Assembly (NCBI GenBank): GCA_035574455.1
Contig: DATLYT010000113.1
Span: 1 to 40,940, forward strand
DNA from: DATLYT01 sp035574455
GTDB lineage: Bacteria > Bacteroidota > Ignavibacteria > UBA10030
DNA: 40,940 nt
Reading direction: 5' to 3'
The notes beneath the pieces were generated by a model. That model made no database searches. It was given only the letters and a program-made list of their open reading frames with translations, and was not told the DNA's origin. The first letter of the stretch is position 1. Every line of letters begins with the position of its first letter. Positions 23,364 through 31,650 of the stretch are shown here, one piece after another. A program made the position numbers and the translations under genes.

Positions 23364-24053
23364 GTGAATCAAAAGAAGATTGTGATCGCGATCGACGGAC
23401 CTGCGGCATCGGGCAAGAGTACAACGGCCAAGCTTGTCGCAGAACGGTTGGGGTACTTGCATATCGATACTGGGGCAATGTACCGGGCGATCACCCTTAA
23501 GGTTGTCGAGGAAAAGATTCCACTCGATGCGGTCGACCGGATTCAAACGCTGGCTGAACGGACGAATATTCGGCTGGAGCGGCGCAACGGTCAACACCGC
23601 GTATTCTTAGACGGGCGGGATGTTACCGAGGCTATCCGTTCACCTGAAGTCACGAAACGGGTGAGTCTGATCAGCAGCTATCCGCCGGTGCGCGCAGTGA
23701 TGGTGCGTGAACAACGCAGGATGGCCGAGGCAGGAGGTGTTGTTTTGGAGGGACGAGACATCGGGACGGTGGTTCTGCCAAATGCCGACCTCAAGATTTT
23801 CATGACTGCTGACGTGGCCGAGCGGGCGCGTCGGCGAAAGAAAGAGCTCGAGCAAGCGGGCGTTGGCGTGGACGAACAAACCCTGAGAGTAGAGATTGAA
23901 GAGCGGGATCGGAGAGATTCGACACGGGAAGCCAGCCCTCTCCGAAAAGCACCTGACGCCATCGTACTCGACACGTCGAACTTAACGGTCGAACAACAAG
24001 TCGATTTTATTGTTCAGCGGGCGAAAGAGATCATCGAAGGGAACAAGAGATAA
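23364..24053 (+). CDS. cmk: Cytidylate kinase
   Basis: The 229-residue enzyme phosphorylates CMP and dCMP with ATP. Signatures are the P-loop GPAASGKST at residues 12-20, YLHIDTGAMYRAIT, VLEGRDIGTVVLPNADLKIF and the lid region RDRRDSTREASPLRKAPDAIVLDTSN. It starts at a GTG close behind the promoter. The order cmk-ispH-rpsA recurs in several bacterial phyla and supports the assignment. ispH starts 1 bp after its stop. Confidence 0.97.
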   Translation: MNQKKIVIAIDGPAASGKSTTAKLVAERLGYLHIDTGAMYRAITLKVVEEKIPLDAVDRIQTLAERTNIRLERRNGQHRVFLDGRDVTEAIRSPEVTKRVSLISSYPPVRAVMVREQRRMAEAGGVVLEGRDIGTVVLPNADLKIFMTADVAERARRRKKELEQAGVGVDEQTLRVEIEERDRRDSTREASPLRKAPDAIVLDTSNLTVEQQVDFIVQRAKEIIEGNKR

Positions 24054-24054
24054 C

Positions 24055-24987
24055 GTGGTCGTAACGATTGACAAACATTCAGGCTTTTGTTGGGGCGTTG
24101 TTCGGACCATCGACATTGCCGAGCAAGAATTGCGCAGTGGTCATGAGCTGTACTCTCTGGGCGAGATCATCCATAACCCGATGGAGATCAAGCGATTGGG
24201 GGAGAGCGGTCTCAAGACCGTTTCGCATCATGATCTTGAGAAACTACGAGGCAAAACAGTTCTCATCCGCGCACATGGTGAGCCGCCCTCGACGTACCGG
24301 CAAGCGGAAGAGCTCGGCATCACGATCATAGATGCAACCTGCCCGGTAGTGACCAAAGTTCAGGAACGTATCAGAAAGTTTTATCTTGACGGATATCAGA
24401 TCGTTGTTTTTGGAAAGAAGGATCATGCCGAAGTCATCGGCCTCGTCGGCCAAACCAATGGCGAAGCGATTGTGATTAAGTCGCTCGATGAGATCGATAA
24501 GGTCAAGCTGGACCGGAAAACGGTTCTCTTCTCACAGACCACAATGGACAAGCCGACGTTTTACAAGATCAAAGAAGAATTGAGCAAACGAGTGAAAGAG
24601 CTCGTTGTCGGTTCCATTGAAGATGAAGCGATCGATTTCCACGCGAAGGACACCATCTGCGGTCAGGTGTCCGGGCGAGATAAAAAAATTCGCGAGTTTG
24701 CGCGTTCCAACGACATCATCGTTTTTGTGGCCGGCCGACACAGTTCGAACGGCAAAGTACTTTACGAAATTGCGAAGCAAGAGAATCCTCGCACGTATTT
24801 TATTGAGGATGTTCCAGAACTGCAATCCGAGTGGTTCGACGGCGTTGAGACCGTCGGTATCACCGGTGCGACTTCCACGCCGCAATGGTTGATGGTGAAT
24901 GTGAAGCAGGCCATTGAGGAGCGGTTCGCGTCGCAGCAGCGTCGACACGAGCCAGTGGGCTTCGAACAGGTTTACAGTCATCACTAA
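24055..24987 (+). CDS. ispH: 4-hydroxy-3-methylbut-2-enyl diphosphate reductase
   Basis: The 310-residue enzyme carries out the last step of the MEP isoprenoid pathway, giving IPP and DMAPP. Its [4Fe-4S] cluster cysteines are Cys12 (SGFCWGV), Cys95 (DATCPVV) and Cys201 (DTICGQVSGRDKK); His39 (EIIHNP), His73 (AHGEPP) and His123 bind the diphosphate. The CGQVSGR version of the third motif resembles Bacteroidota-type IspH more than the CDATxxRQ of Proteobacteria. I chose the GTG at 24055 because family members begin just before the first Cys motif; the frame is open into cmk. As an Fe-S enzyme it is a client of the SUF system at the left end. Confidence 0.95.
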   Translation: MVVTIDKHSGFCWGVVRTIDIAEQELRSGHELYSLGEIIHNPMEIKRLGESGLKTVSHHDLEKLRGKTVLIRAHGEPPSTYRQAEELGITIIDATCPVVTKVQERIRKFYLDGYQIVVFGKKDHAEVIGLVGQTNGEAIVIKSLDEIDKVKLDRKTVLFSQTTMDKPTFYKIKEELSKRVKELVVGSIEDEAIDFHAKDTICGQVSGRDKKIREFARSNDIIVFVAGRHSSNGKVLYEIAKQENPRTYFIEDVPELQSEWFDGVETVGITGATSTPQWLMVNVKQAIEERFASQQRRHEPVGFEQVYSHH

Positions 24988-25120
24988 TTCATCATTTGTT
25001 GAACATTTTAATTCGACCGATTCGCGTTGCTCCTCGATGTGTTGATGACTGGCATCGGGTGACGACTCGGAAAGGTCACACCGTCCGCCCCGGCGGCACG
25101 GAGCATTATCAGGAGGTTGA
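24988..25120 (+). promoter_or_regulatory. Structured leader of rpsA
   Basis: The 133-bp gap before rpsA holds two inverted repeats: CGATG (25035-25039) with CATCG (25053-25057), and a G+C-rich hairpin CCGTCCGCC (25081-25089) with GGCGG-c-ACGG (25092-25101, one bulged base). The ribosome site AGGAGG is at 25111-25116. Known S1 genes are repressed by their own product through structured leaders, so this may be a control site. I see no convincing promoter here. Confidence 0.4.
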
Positions 25121-26866
25121 ATGGTTGAGGCAATAGCGGGAACAAACGAACTCGAAGAACGGGAATATTCGGAAAGCGAGTTCAAAGAACTAGCCAAGAT
25201 GTATGAAAGTACGTTAGCGAAGATCAGTCAAGGTGAGATCGTTCGCGGTCGCATTGTGCACATCGGTGAGTCTCACGTCACGGTCGATATCGGTTTCAAG
25301 TCTGAAGGGCAAGTGCCTGTCAGTGAATTTCCAAACATTAGCGAACTGAAAGTCGGTGATGAGGTTGAGGTCTACCTTGAGTCGGTCGAAGACAGTGATG
25401 GACAACTCGTGCTCTCGCGTAAGCGGGCTGATTTCATGCGAATCTGGGAGCGCGTCACGCGGGCATTTGAAACAGGTGAAGTGTTGCGAGGTCGATGCGT
25501 ACGGAGAACAAAAGGCGGCATCGTTGTCGACCTTATGGGGATTGATGCCTTTCTCCCCGGCTCACAAATCGATGTTCGGCCGGTACGAGATTTTGACGCC
25601 TTCATCGGCAAGGAAATGGATTTCCGCGTTGTGAAAGTCAACCATCCTTCTGAAAATGTCGTCGTCAGCCACAAAGTCTTGGTCGAAGAGGAACTCTCCG
25701 GCCAGCGAAAAGCAATTCTCGAGCGTCTTGAAAAAGGACAAATTCTCGAAGGACATGTCAAAGCGATCACGGATTTCGGTGTGTTCGTTGACCTTGGTGG
25801 CGTCGATGGGCTAGTGCATATCACGGACCTCTCGTGGGGTCGCGTGAATCATCCTTCCGAAGTAGTGAAACTCGACCAGACCGTCAACGTTGTCGTTTTG
25901 GATTTTGACCAGGACAAGAAGCGTATCTCGCTCGGTATGAAACAACTCCTGCCGCATCCGTGGGAGAACATCGAGCTGAAGTATCCTGTCGGCACAAAGA
26001 TCCAGGGCAAGGTGGTTTCACTGACCGACTATGGAGCGTTCGTCGAAATCGAAAAAGGCATCGAAGGACTCATCCACATTTCCGAGATGAGTTGGACGCA
26101 GCATGTGAAACATCCTTCGCAGGTGGTTTCGATGGGTCAAATTGTCGAAGCCGTCATTCTCTCACTGGACAAAGAAGGCAAAAAGATTTCTCTCGGCATG
26201 AAACAGCTCGAGCCCGATCCGTGGAAATCATTACTCGAAAAGTATCCGGTTGGCTCGAAGCACACGGGTACTGTTCGCAATCTTACCAACTTCGGTGTCT
26301 TTGTAGAACTGGAGGAAGGCGTTGACGGTCTTGTACACATCTCAGACCTCTCCTGGACCAAAAAGATTCGCCATCCCGGTGAAGTCGTGAAGAAAGGTGA
26401 CAAGATGGAGGTCGTCATCCTCCACATCGATGTTGAACAGCGGAGAATCTCTCTCGGTCACAAGCAAGTCCAAGAGAACCCGTGGGATGTCTTCTCGGCG
26501 AAATACCAGGTGGGGACCGAGGTCGAGGGCAAAGTCGTGCGGATCGTTGAGAAAGGTGTCATCGTCGAGCTTCCGTTGGGCGTTGATGGCTTTGTTCCGT
26601 TGTCGCAACTGTCCCACACGCCGATTAAGAACCTTGCGGAATCATTTCCTGTGGGAACAACACTCCCTCTCAAAGTGATCGAGTTTGATAAGGATAGTAA
26701 GAAGATTGTCCTCTCTGTCCTTGAATACCTGCGCGGCAAGGAGCAAAAGCTGGTGGATGACTATGTTTCGTCCCACAAGCTCACACCGATGACCTTGAAG
26801 GACGTTCTCTCGACGCCCGTGACGACGCAGGAGACAGCAGTCCAGGATCACTCGACACCACAATAA
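25121..26866 (+). CDS. rpsA: 30S ribosomal protein S1
   Basis: The 581-residue protein contains six S1 RNA-binding repeats. They begin near residues 37 (GEIVRGRIVHIGES), 121 (GEVLRGRCVRRT), 207 (GQILEGHVKAITDFG), 292 (GTKIQGKVVSLTDYG), 379 (GSKHTGTVRNLTNFG) and 466 (GTEVEGKVVRIVEKG). Repeats 3-5 are most alike (VDGLVHISDLSW). S1 brings mRNAs, especially weak-SD ones, to the 30S subunit; this matters here because several genes lack clear ribosome sites. It has a short polar N-terminal extension and a strong AGGAGG 4 nt upstream of the ATG. A terminator follows. Confidence 0.97.
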   Translation: MVEAIAGTNELEEREYSESEFKELAKMYESTLAKISQGEIVRGRIVHIGESHVTVDIGFKSEGQVPVSEFPNISELKVGDEVEVYLESVEDSDGQLVLSRKRADFMRIWERVTRAFETGEVLRGRCVRRTKGGIVVDLMGIDAFLPGSQIDVRPVRDFDAFIGKEMDFRVVKVNHPSENVVVSHKVLVEEELSGQRKAILERLEKGQILEGHVKAITDFGVFVDLGGVDGLVHITDLSWGRVNHPSEVVKLDQTVNVVVLDFDQDKKRISLGMKQLLPHPWENIELKYPVGTKIQGKVVSLTDYGAFVEIEKGIEGLIHISEMSWTQHVKHPSQVVSMGQIVEAVILSLDKEGKKISLGMKQLEPDPWKSLLEKYPVGSKHTGTVRNLTNFGVFVELEEGVDGLVHISDLSWTKKIRHPGEVVKKGDKMEVVILHIDVEQRRISLGHKQVQENPWDVFSAKYQVGTEVEGKVVRIVEKGVIVELPLGVDGFVPLSQLSHTPIKNLAESFPVGTTLPLKVIEFDKDSKKIVLSVLEYLRGKEQKLVDDYVSSHKLTPMTLKDVLSTPVTTQETAVQDHSTPQ

Positions 26867-26880
26867 TCATGTAGATTGAG

Positions 26881-26926
26881 AAAGAGTTGTCCCGAAGAGT
26901 TCTGACCTTCGCGGGCAACTCTTTTT
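26881..26926 (+). terminator. Intrinsic terminator after rpsA
   Basis: A long hairpin pairs AAAGAGTTG-t-CCC (from 26881) with GGG-CAACTCTTT (to 26924), with an inner CGAAG/CTTCG stem and one bulge on each side. A T-run overlaps the right arm and reaches 26926. The mtaB start codon lies only 7 bp beyond. Confidence 0.8.
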
Positions 26927-26933
26927 CTACTTT

Positions 26934-28283
26934 ATGAAGCGTGTAGCTCTCCATACACTCGGCTGTAAACTGAATTCCGCTGAAACGGCGACAATTGGCC
27001 GGCAATTCCGCGAGCGCGGCTTTCAGCTGGTCGATATTGATGAGCCGGCAGACGTCTGCGTGATCAACACATGTAGCGTGACTGAGCGGGCTGATCGGGA
27101 GTGCCGCCAGATTGTGCGGCGGGCCTTGCGTCATTCTCCGAATGCCTACATTGCCGTTGTCGGCTGCTACGCCCAGTTGCAGCCGCAAGAAATCGCTGCC
27201 ATCGAAGGTGTCGACCTGATTCTGGGAGCAAAGGAAAAATTCAATCTCTTTCAACACGCAGACGATTTTCACAAAGCAACGAAGCCGAAAATAGCCGTAA
27301 CGCCGATTGAGCAGGTGAATTCGTTCACGGCGGCTTCCTCGCTGGATGCTTCGGATCGCACGAGAGCTTTTTTGAAAATCCAGGACGGTTGCGACTACCA
27401 CTGCTCGTTCTGCACAATCCCGCTGGCACGAGGGGAAAGCCGTAGTGTGGCCGTGCACGAGATCGTCAGACAGGCTGAGGATATTGTTCAACAGGGATTC
27501 CAAGAGATTGTCCTCACCGGCGTGAACGTGGGCGACTACGGGAAAAAGATCGGTACGAACCTGCTTTCCTTGCTGCGTGGACTTGTGACGATACGAGGAC
27601 TGAGGCGGATTCGCATCAGCTCCATCGAACCCAATCTGCTCACCGACGAGCTCTTAGATTTCTGGCTTGCCGAAGAGAAACTGTGCAAGCACTTCCATAT
27701 TCCGCTTCAGTCAGGAACTGACGATGTCCTGAAGTGGATGCGGCGAAGATATCATACCGGTTGGTACGCGGACCGCGTGCAGCGTATCAAGTCCGTCTCT
27801 CCAGATGCCGGCATTGGTGTCGATGTTATTGCGGGCTTTCCCGGAGAAACGGATGAGCTGTTTGAATCCACGTATCGCTTTTTGAATGAGCTCCCAGTAT
27901 CGTACCTGCATGTCTTTACGTACTCCGAGCGGCCCCATACCCATGCGGCTTCAATGCCGAATCATGTTGAACCGCGGATCAAGTTCGAGCGCAGCGAACG
28001 GCTGCGAGTCCTCAGTCTCAAAAAGCGCAGAGCATTTTATGAATCGTTTGTCGGCAAAACGGTTGACGTTCTTTTTGAATCGGAGTTGAGGAGTAACGTT
28101 CAAACAGGATTGACAAGTCAGTACGTCCGTGTGAATGTCCCGGAGTCTCAGAATCTGACAAATCGCATTCTTCCGGTCTTCATTACTTCGGCAGATCATG
28201 AAGCATGTGAAGGTCAGATTGTTGAAGAAAAGGCTAACACGTTCACAAGGTCTACGGTTCAAGCGCTTGGTGCAGTAGCATGA
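26934..28283 (+). CDS. mtaB: tRNA (N6-L-threonylcarbamoyladenosine37-C2)-methylthiotransferase MtaB
   Basis: The 449-residue radical SAM enzyme adds the methylthio group to t6A37 of tRNA. The N-terminal methylthiotransferase domain supplies Cys11 (HTLGCKLN), Cys47 (INTCSVT) and Cys78 (VVGCYAQ) for one [4Fe-4S] cluster, and the radical SAM motif CxxxCxxC (Cys153, Cys157, Cys160) supplies the other. The LGCKLN wording and length favour MtaB over MiaB and RimO. There is no ribosome binding site, and the ATG follows closely on the rpsA terminator, so how it is expressed is unclear. It overlaps the next gene as ATGA. Confidence 0.93.
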   Translation: MKRVALHTLGCKLNSAETATIGRQFRERGFQLVDIDEPADVCVINTCSVTERADRECRQIVRRALRHSPNAYIAVVGCYAQLQPQEIAAIEGVDLILGAKEKFNLFQHADDFHKATKPKIAVTPIEQVNSFTAASSLDASDRTRAFLKIQDGCDYHCSFCTIPLARGESRSVAVHEIVRQAEDIVQQGFQEIVLTGVNVGDYGKKIGTNLLSLLRGLVTIRGLRRIRISSIEPNLLTDELLDFWLAEEKLCKHFHIPLQSGTDDVLKWMRRRYHTGWYADRVQRIKSVSPDAGIGVDVIAGFPGETDELFESTYRFLNELPVSYLHVFTYSERPHTHAASMPNHVEPRIKFERSERLRVLSLKKRRAFYESFVGKTVDVLFESELRSNVQTGLTSQYVRVNVPESQNLTNRILPVFITSADHEACEGQIVEEKANTFTRSTVQALGAVA

Positions 28284-28999
28284 AAAAAGCTGTTCTGACA
28301 TTTCTGAGCATTTCCATCTTTGCCAGTGCGGGACTTTCGCAAATTTCCCCCATTGCCTTGGAACTCAAAGGTTACGCTGAAGAAAAACCTGAGGTGCGAA
28401 TCCAAGAAACGATGACCGGCTCAGGGAAATCGGTTGCTTTGGCCGTGGCACTGTCCCTCGTTTTGCCGGGAATGGGGGAGTGGTATGCCGGAAGTTTCGA
28501 CACAGGCAGATATTTTCTCATGGCCGATGGTTCATTCTGGCTGACGTTTGCGGCATTTCGGTTGCGTGGAGACTGGCTGCGGAGCGACGCTCGATCCTTT
28601 GGTTCGCAACACGCCGGCATAGATTTCAGTGGCAAAGACGACCAATACTTTGTCAACGTCGGTAGTTACAATTCTGTGGATGAATATAATCAAGCAAGGC
28701 TGAGAGAGCGTCAATTCGATCGGTTGTATCTATCGCCGGCGGATGCTTGGAAGTGGAACAGTGAGGAGAACCGGTTACGCTTTCGGGAAATGCGAATCTC
28801 CAGCGACCGGATGTACGAGAATGCAAAATTTGCCGTCGGCGCGCTTGTGATCAATCGAATCATCTCTGCGTTCTCTGCGGGTCGAGCCGCGGCACGAGCC
28901 TATCGCGCCGGCACTGATCAAGGGGCGTGGCGCATTGGGGCTGCAGTGATGGGAGAGGATGCTCACGGAATCGAGTTGAGGGTCAGTGGACAATTTTGA
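28280..28999 (+). CDS. DUF5683-like envelope protein
   Basis: The 239-residue protein has a signal peptide (KKAVLTFLSISIFASAGLS) and then a hydrophobic segment SVALAVALSLVLPGMGEWYAGSF. The PGMGEWYAGS wording and following LMADGSFWLTFAAFR segment match the DUF5683 type found mainly in Bacteroidota, Ignavibacteriota and relatives. A polar, Tyr- and Arg-rich middle part and another hydrophobic stretch (NAKFAVGALVINRIISAF) follow. Function is unknown; an inner-membrane or envelope location is likely. It is translationally coupled to mtaB and ends before a terminator. Confidence 0.75.
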   Translation: MKKAVLTFLSISIFASAGLSQISPIALELKGYAEEKPEVRIQETMTGSGKSVALAVALSLVLPGMGEWYAGSFDTGRYFLMADGSFWLTFAAFRLRGDWLRSDARSFGSQHAGIDFSGKDDQYFVNVGSYNSVDEYNQARLRERQFDRLYLSPADAWKWNSEENRLRFREMRISSDRMYENAKFAVGALVINRIISAFSAGRAAARAYRAGTDQGAWRIGAAVMGEDAHGIELRVSGQF

Positions 29000-29023
29000 A
29001 GGTGGAGGAAAGAAATCCTGAGC

Positions 29024-29050
29024 ATCCCGCTGAACAAGCGGGATTTTTTA
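29024..29050 (+). terminator. Intrinsic terminator after the DUF5683-like gene
   Basis: An 8-bp perfect stem (ATCCCGCT at 29024-29031, AGCGGGAT at 29037-29044) with loop GAACA is followed by TTTTTTATT. Confidence 0.92.
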
Positions 29051-29074
29051 TTGTTGAACTCGTGCAAAAACGAT

Positions 29075-29803
29075 ATGCGAAATATCAAGCTCACGTTAGA
29101 ATATGATGGAACGGATTTTGTCGGTTGGCAAGTGCAGCCCAATGGCCGCTCAGTTCAGGAAGAACTCGAGAAAGCACTGCGCCAAATCCTTCAAGAGGAG
29201 TGTAAAACGAATGCCGCGGGCCGGACGGATTCCGGTGTCCATGCTCGAGGGCAGGTAGCGAATTTTGTTACCTCGAGCGCAGTCGCACTCCAACCATTGG
29301 TAAAAAGCCTCAACGGCGTTTTACCGGAAGACGTGGTGGTATTGAACGCAGAGGAAGTTGACGAGCAGTTCCATGCCCGGTACAGTGCCAAGAGCAGACG
29401 CTATCGCTATGTCATCTCAAGAACCCCGACGGCGTTACTTCGGAAATACTCATGGCCGCTCGGTTATCAGCTTGATGTTGCGTTGATGCAGCGCTGTGCT
29501 GACACGATCAGGGGTGAGCACGATTTTCAGTCCTTTTGCAAAGCTGAGGCTGAGGTCAACCACTATCGCTGCATCGTACATTCTGCTGAGTGGAGGGAAA
29601 CGGGTTCGATGTTGGAGTTCAACATCACGGCAAACCGGTTCTTGCATGGAATGGTTCGAGCACTCGTGGGAACGATGGTTGATGTTGGGCGCGGATATAC
29701 CTCCTTCGAGGAGTTTAATAGGATTCTTGAAGCACGCAAGAGAAACGTTGCCGGCATGGCGGCTCCAAGCAAGGGTCTGTTTCTTGAAGAAGTAATGTAT
29801 TAA
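29075..29803 (+). CDS. truA: tRNA pseudouridine synthase A
   Basis: The 242-residue enzyme makes pseudouridine at positions 38-40 of tRNA anticodon arms. The catalytic Asp52 is in AAGRTDSGVHARGQV, and the family motifs LEYDGTDFVGWQ, ARYSAKSRRYRYVI and FLHGMVRALVGTMVDVG are present. I chose the ATG at 29075, which gives the typical MRNIKLTLEYDG start; the frame is open to a TTG at 29051 directly after the terminator. The stop codon is part of the TAAGGAGG that serves the next gene, so the two are coupled. Confidence 0.96.
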   Translation: MRNIKLTLEYDGTDFVGWQVQPNGRSVQEELEKALRQILQEECKTNAAGRTDSGVHARGQVANFVTSSAVALQPLVKSLNGVLPEDVVVLNAEEVDEQFHARYSAKSRRYRYVISRTPTALLRKYSWPLGYQLDVALMQRCADTIRGEHDFQSFCKAEAEVNHYRCIVHSAEWRETGSMLEFNITANRFLHGMVRALVGTMVDVGRGYTSFEEFNRILEARKRNVAGMAAPSKGLFLEEVMY

Positions 29804-29812
29804 GGAGGTTAC

Positions 29813-30628
29813 ATGTTGCAAAAGGTTGTTCGTGTAATTGTCGTGGTGTTGATTCCAGCCGTGCTTTCGCTCAGTTGCGCAGGGGCGTTGGGATTCAACC
29901 TGTTTCCTGAATCGAAGGATATTGAGCTTGGCAGGCAGATCGATCAGGAGATCCGGAAGAATCCACAAGCGTACCCGATCCTGAGCGGTCGGCCGGATGT
30001 CAAAGCATACGTTGAAACAATAGGGAAGAAAATTCTCGCTTCTCCTGAAGTGAAGAGGAAAGACCAGTTTGCCTACGTGTTCGAGATCATTAACGATGAC
30101 AGCACCATCAATGCCTTCTGTACGCCGGGAGGGTATATCTATGTGTACACCGGCTTGTTGAAATTTGTCGATAACGAGGCGACGCTCGCGGGAGTCCTCG
30201 GGCATGAGATTGCCCACGCGGAACGCCGTCATGCCACGCGCCGGATGTCGAGCGCTCTGGGTGTCCAAATTCTCCTGAGCATCGTCCTTGGTGAGAACCC
30301 AACACAGGCAGCACAGCTCGCCGGTAATCTCTTCGGAGGTCTCGCGTTGCTCAAGAATAGCCGCGATGATGAGACAGAGTCGGATACCTATGCCTTCAAG
30401 TATTTGCAATCGACGGAATACTATCCCGGCGCGATCCGATACTTCTTCGAGAAAATTGGCCAAGGCAGAAGAAGCGGTGCACTCGAGAGACTTCTTTCCA
30501 CCCATCCGTTACCGCAGGATCGGATAGAGAATGTTGAGAGGATGTTGAAGCAGGCGAATGTCCCTGAACCGAGCGAACAGAATCTCTTTGCCATTCGCTA
30601 TCAGAATTTTAAGAGAACATTACCGTAG
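29813..30628 (+). CDS. M48-family zinc metalloprotease, probable lipoprotein
   Basis: The 271-residue protein has an N-terminal hydrophobic segment ending in SLSC (Cys22), a loose lipobox, so it is probably a periplasm-facing lipoprotein. The M48 domain shows NAFCTPGGYIYVYTGLL, the zinc motif HEIAH (His131, Glu132, His135) and the third-ligand region SRDDETESDTYA (Glu187). C-terminal STHPLPQDRIENV is also conserved. It resembles the BepA/YfgC and LoiP group that degrades misassembled envelope proteins, but lacks BepA's long TPR domain. AAGGAGG stands 6 nt before the ATG, a strong ribosome site. Confidence 0.92.
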   Translation: MLQKVVRVIVVVLIPAVLSLSCAGALGFNLFPESKDIELGRQIDQEIRKNPQAYPILSGRPDVKAYVETIGKKILASPEVKRKDQFAYVFEIINDDSTINAFCTPGGYIYVYTGLLKFVDNEATLAGVLGHEIAHAERRHATRRMSSALGVQILLSIVLGENPTQAAQLAGNLFGGLALLKNSRDDETESDTYAFKYLQSTEYYPGAIRYFFEKIGQGRRSGALERLLSTHPLPQDRIENVERMLKQANVPEPSEQNLFAIRYQNFKRTLP

Positions 30629-30634
30629 GTCTGT

Positions 30635-31645
30635 ATGCTCCAGGACGTTATCCAAAAACTTTCGAACAAGCAGGACCTGACGCGCCACGAGGCTTATGAC
30701 GCGATGAACGAAATCATGTCTGGCCAGGCAACGCCTGTACAGATCGCCGCCTTTTTGATGGGGTTGCGGCTGAAAGGTGAGACCGTCGAAGAAATCGCCG
30801 GGTGTGCACAGGTCATGCGCGAAAAAGCCGTACGCATTCAAACGAAACATCAGACCCTCATCGACACGTGCGGCACGGGTGGCGATGCATCAGGCACGTT
30901 CAATATTTCCACAACGGCGGCCATTATCGCGAGTGCAGCCGGAGCAGTCGTTGCAAAGCACGGCAACCGCGCGGTCTCCAGTAAATGTGGAAGCGCGGAT
31001 GTTTTGAAAGCGCTTGGTGTGAATATCGAGATACCGCCGGAAAAAGCCGCGCAAACTCTTGATGAGATCGGCATTACCTTTCTCTTTGCGCCGACGATGC
31101 ACGGCGCCATGAAATATGCAGCACCGGTACGGAAAGAGTTGGGTGTGCGAACAATCTTCAATATCCTTGGCCCCCTTACCAATCCCGCCGGGGCACAGCG
31201 GCAAGTGTTGGGGGTGTTCAGTCCCACCCTTACCGAAACGCTTGCCGGCGTTCTGAAGGAGCTTGGATCCGAGTATGCACTTGTCGTACACGGTGAGGGC
31301 GGCTTTGATGAGCTATCGACCCTCGGCGTAACAAGAGTCAGTAGGTTGAGACATGGAGAAGTGACCACGTACGAGATCCGAGCGCAGGAGCTTGGATTAC
31401 AGCCGACAGATCTTGAAAGCCTTCGAGGTGGGGATGTTGAGAGGAATGTTTCCATTCTTCGAAGTATCTTAGAGGGTAACAAGGGAGCAACGCGTGACAT
31501 TGCCTTGTTAAACTCCGGTGCGGCATTGCTTGTGGCAGGGAAAACCGACTCGCTACAGGACGGGATACGGATGGCGGCTGAGGCGATCGACTCCGGCGCA
31601 GCGAAGCGTAAACTCAACGATTGGATTGACGCCACGAACAGTTAA
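30635..31645 (+). CDS. trpD: Anthranilate phosphoribosyltransferase
   Basis: The 336-residue enzyme transfers ribose phosphate from PRPP to anthranilate in tryptophan synthesis. The PRPP-binding DTCGTGGDASGTFNISTT, KHGNRAVSSKCGSADVLKALG, PTMHGAMKYAAPVRKELG and FNILGPLTNPAGA motifs are all present. Length matches the family and there is no fused TrpG domain. It starts 6 bp after the protease gene without its own visible promoter or terminator, so the trp genes appear to be transcribed with truA and the protease. No leader peptide or attenuator can be seen. Confidence 0.97.
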   Translation: MLQDVIQKLSNKQDLTRHEAYDAMNEIMSGQATPVQIAAFLMGLRLKGETVEEIAGCAQVMREKAVRIQTKHQTLIDTCGTGGDASGTFNISTTAAIIASAAGAVVAKHGNRAVSSKCGSADVLKALGVNIEIPPEKAAQTLDEIGITFLFAPTMHGAMKYAAPVRKELGVRTIFNILGPLTNPAGAQRQVLGVFSPTLTETLAGVLKELGSEYALVVHGEGGFDELSTLGVTRVSRLRHGEVTTYEIRAQELGLQPTDLESLRGGDVERNVSILRSILEGNKGATRDIALLNSGAALLVAGKTDSLQDGIRMAAEAIDSGAAKRKLNDWIDATNS

Positions 31646-31650
31646 ACGCC

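Noticed and set aside
25200..26650. Repeated sequence units, considered as a tandem repeat or array
   Set aside because: These are the six S1 domains of ribosomal protein S1, diverged at the DNA level and fully explained by the protein.
30850..31635. A 261-codon open frame on the minus strand opposite trpD
   Set aside because: Ser/Pro-rich shadow translation without motifs; trpD is certain.
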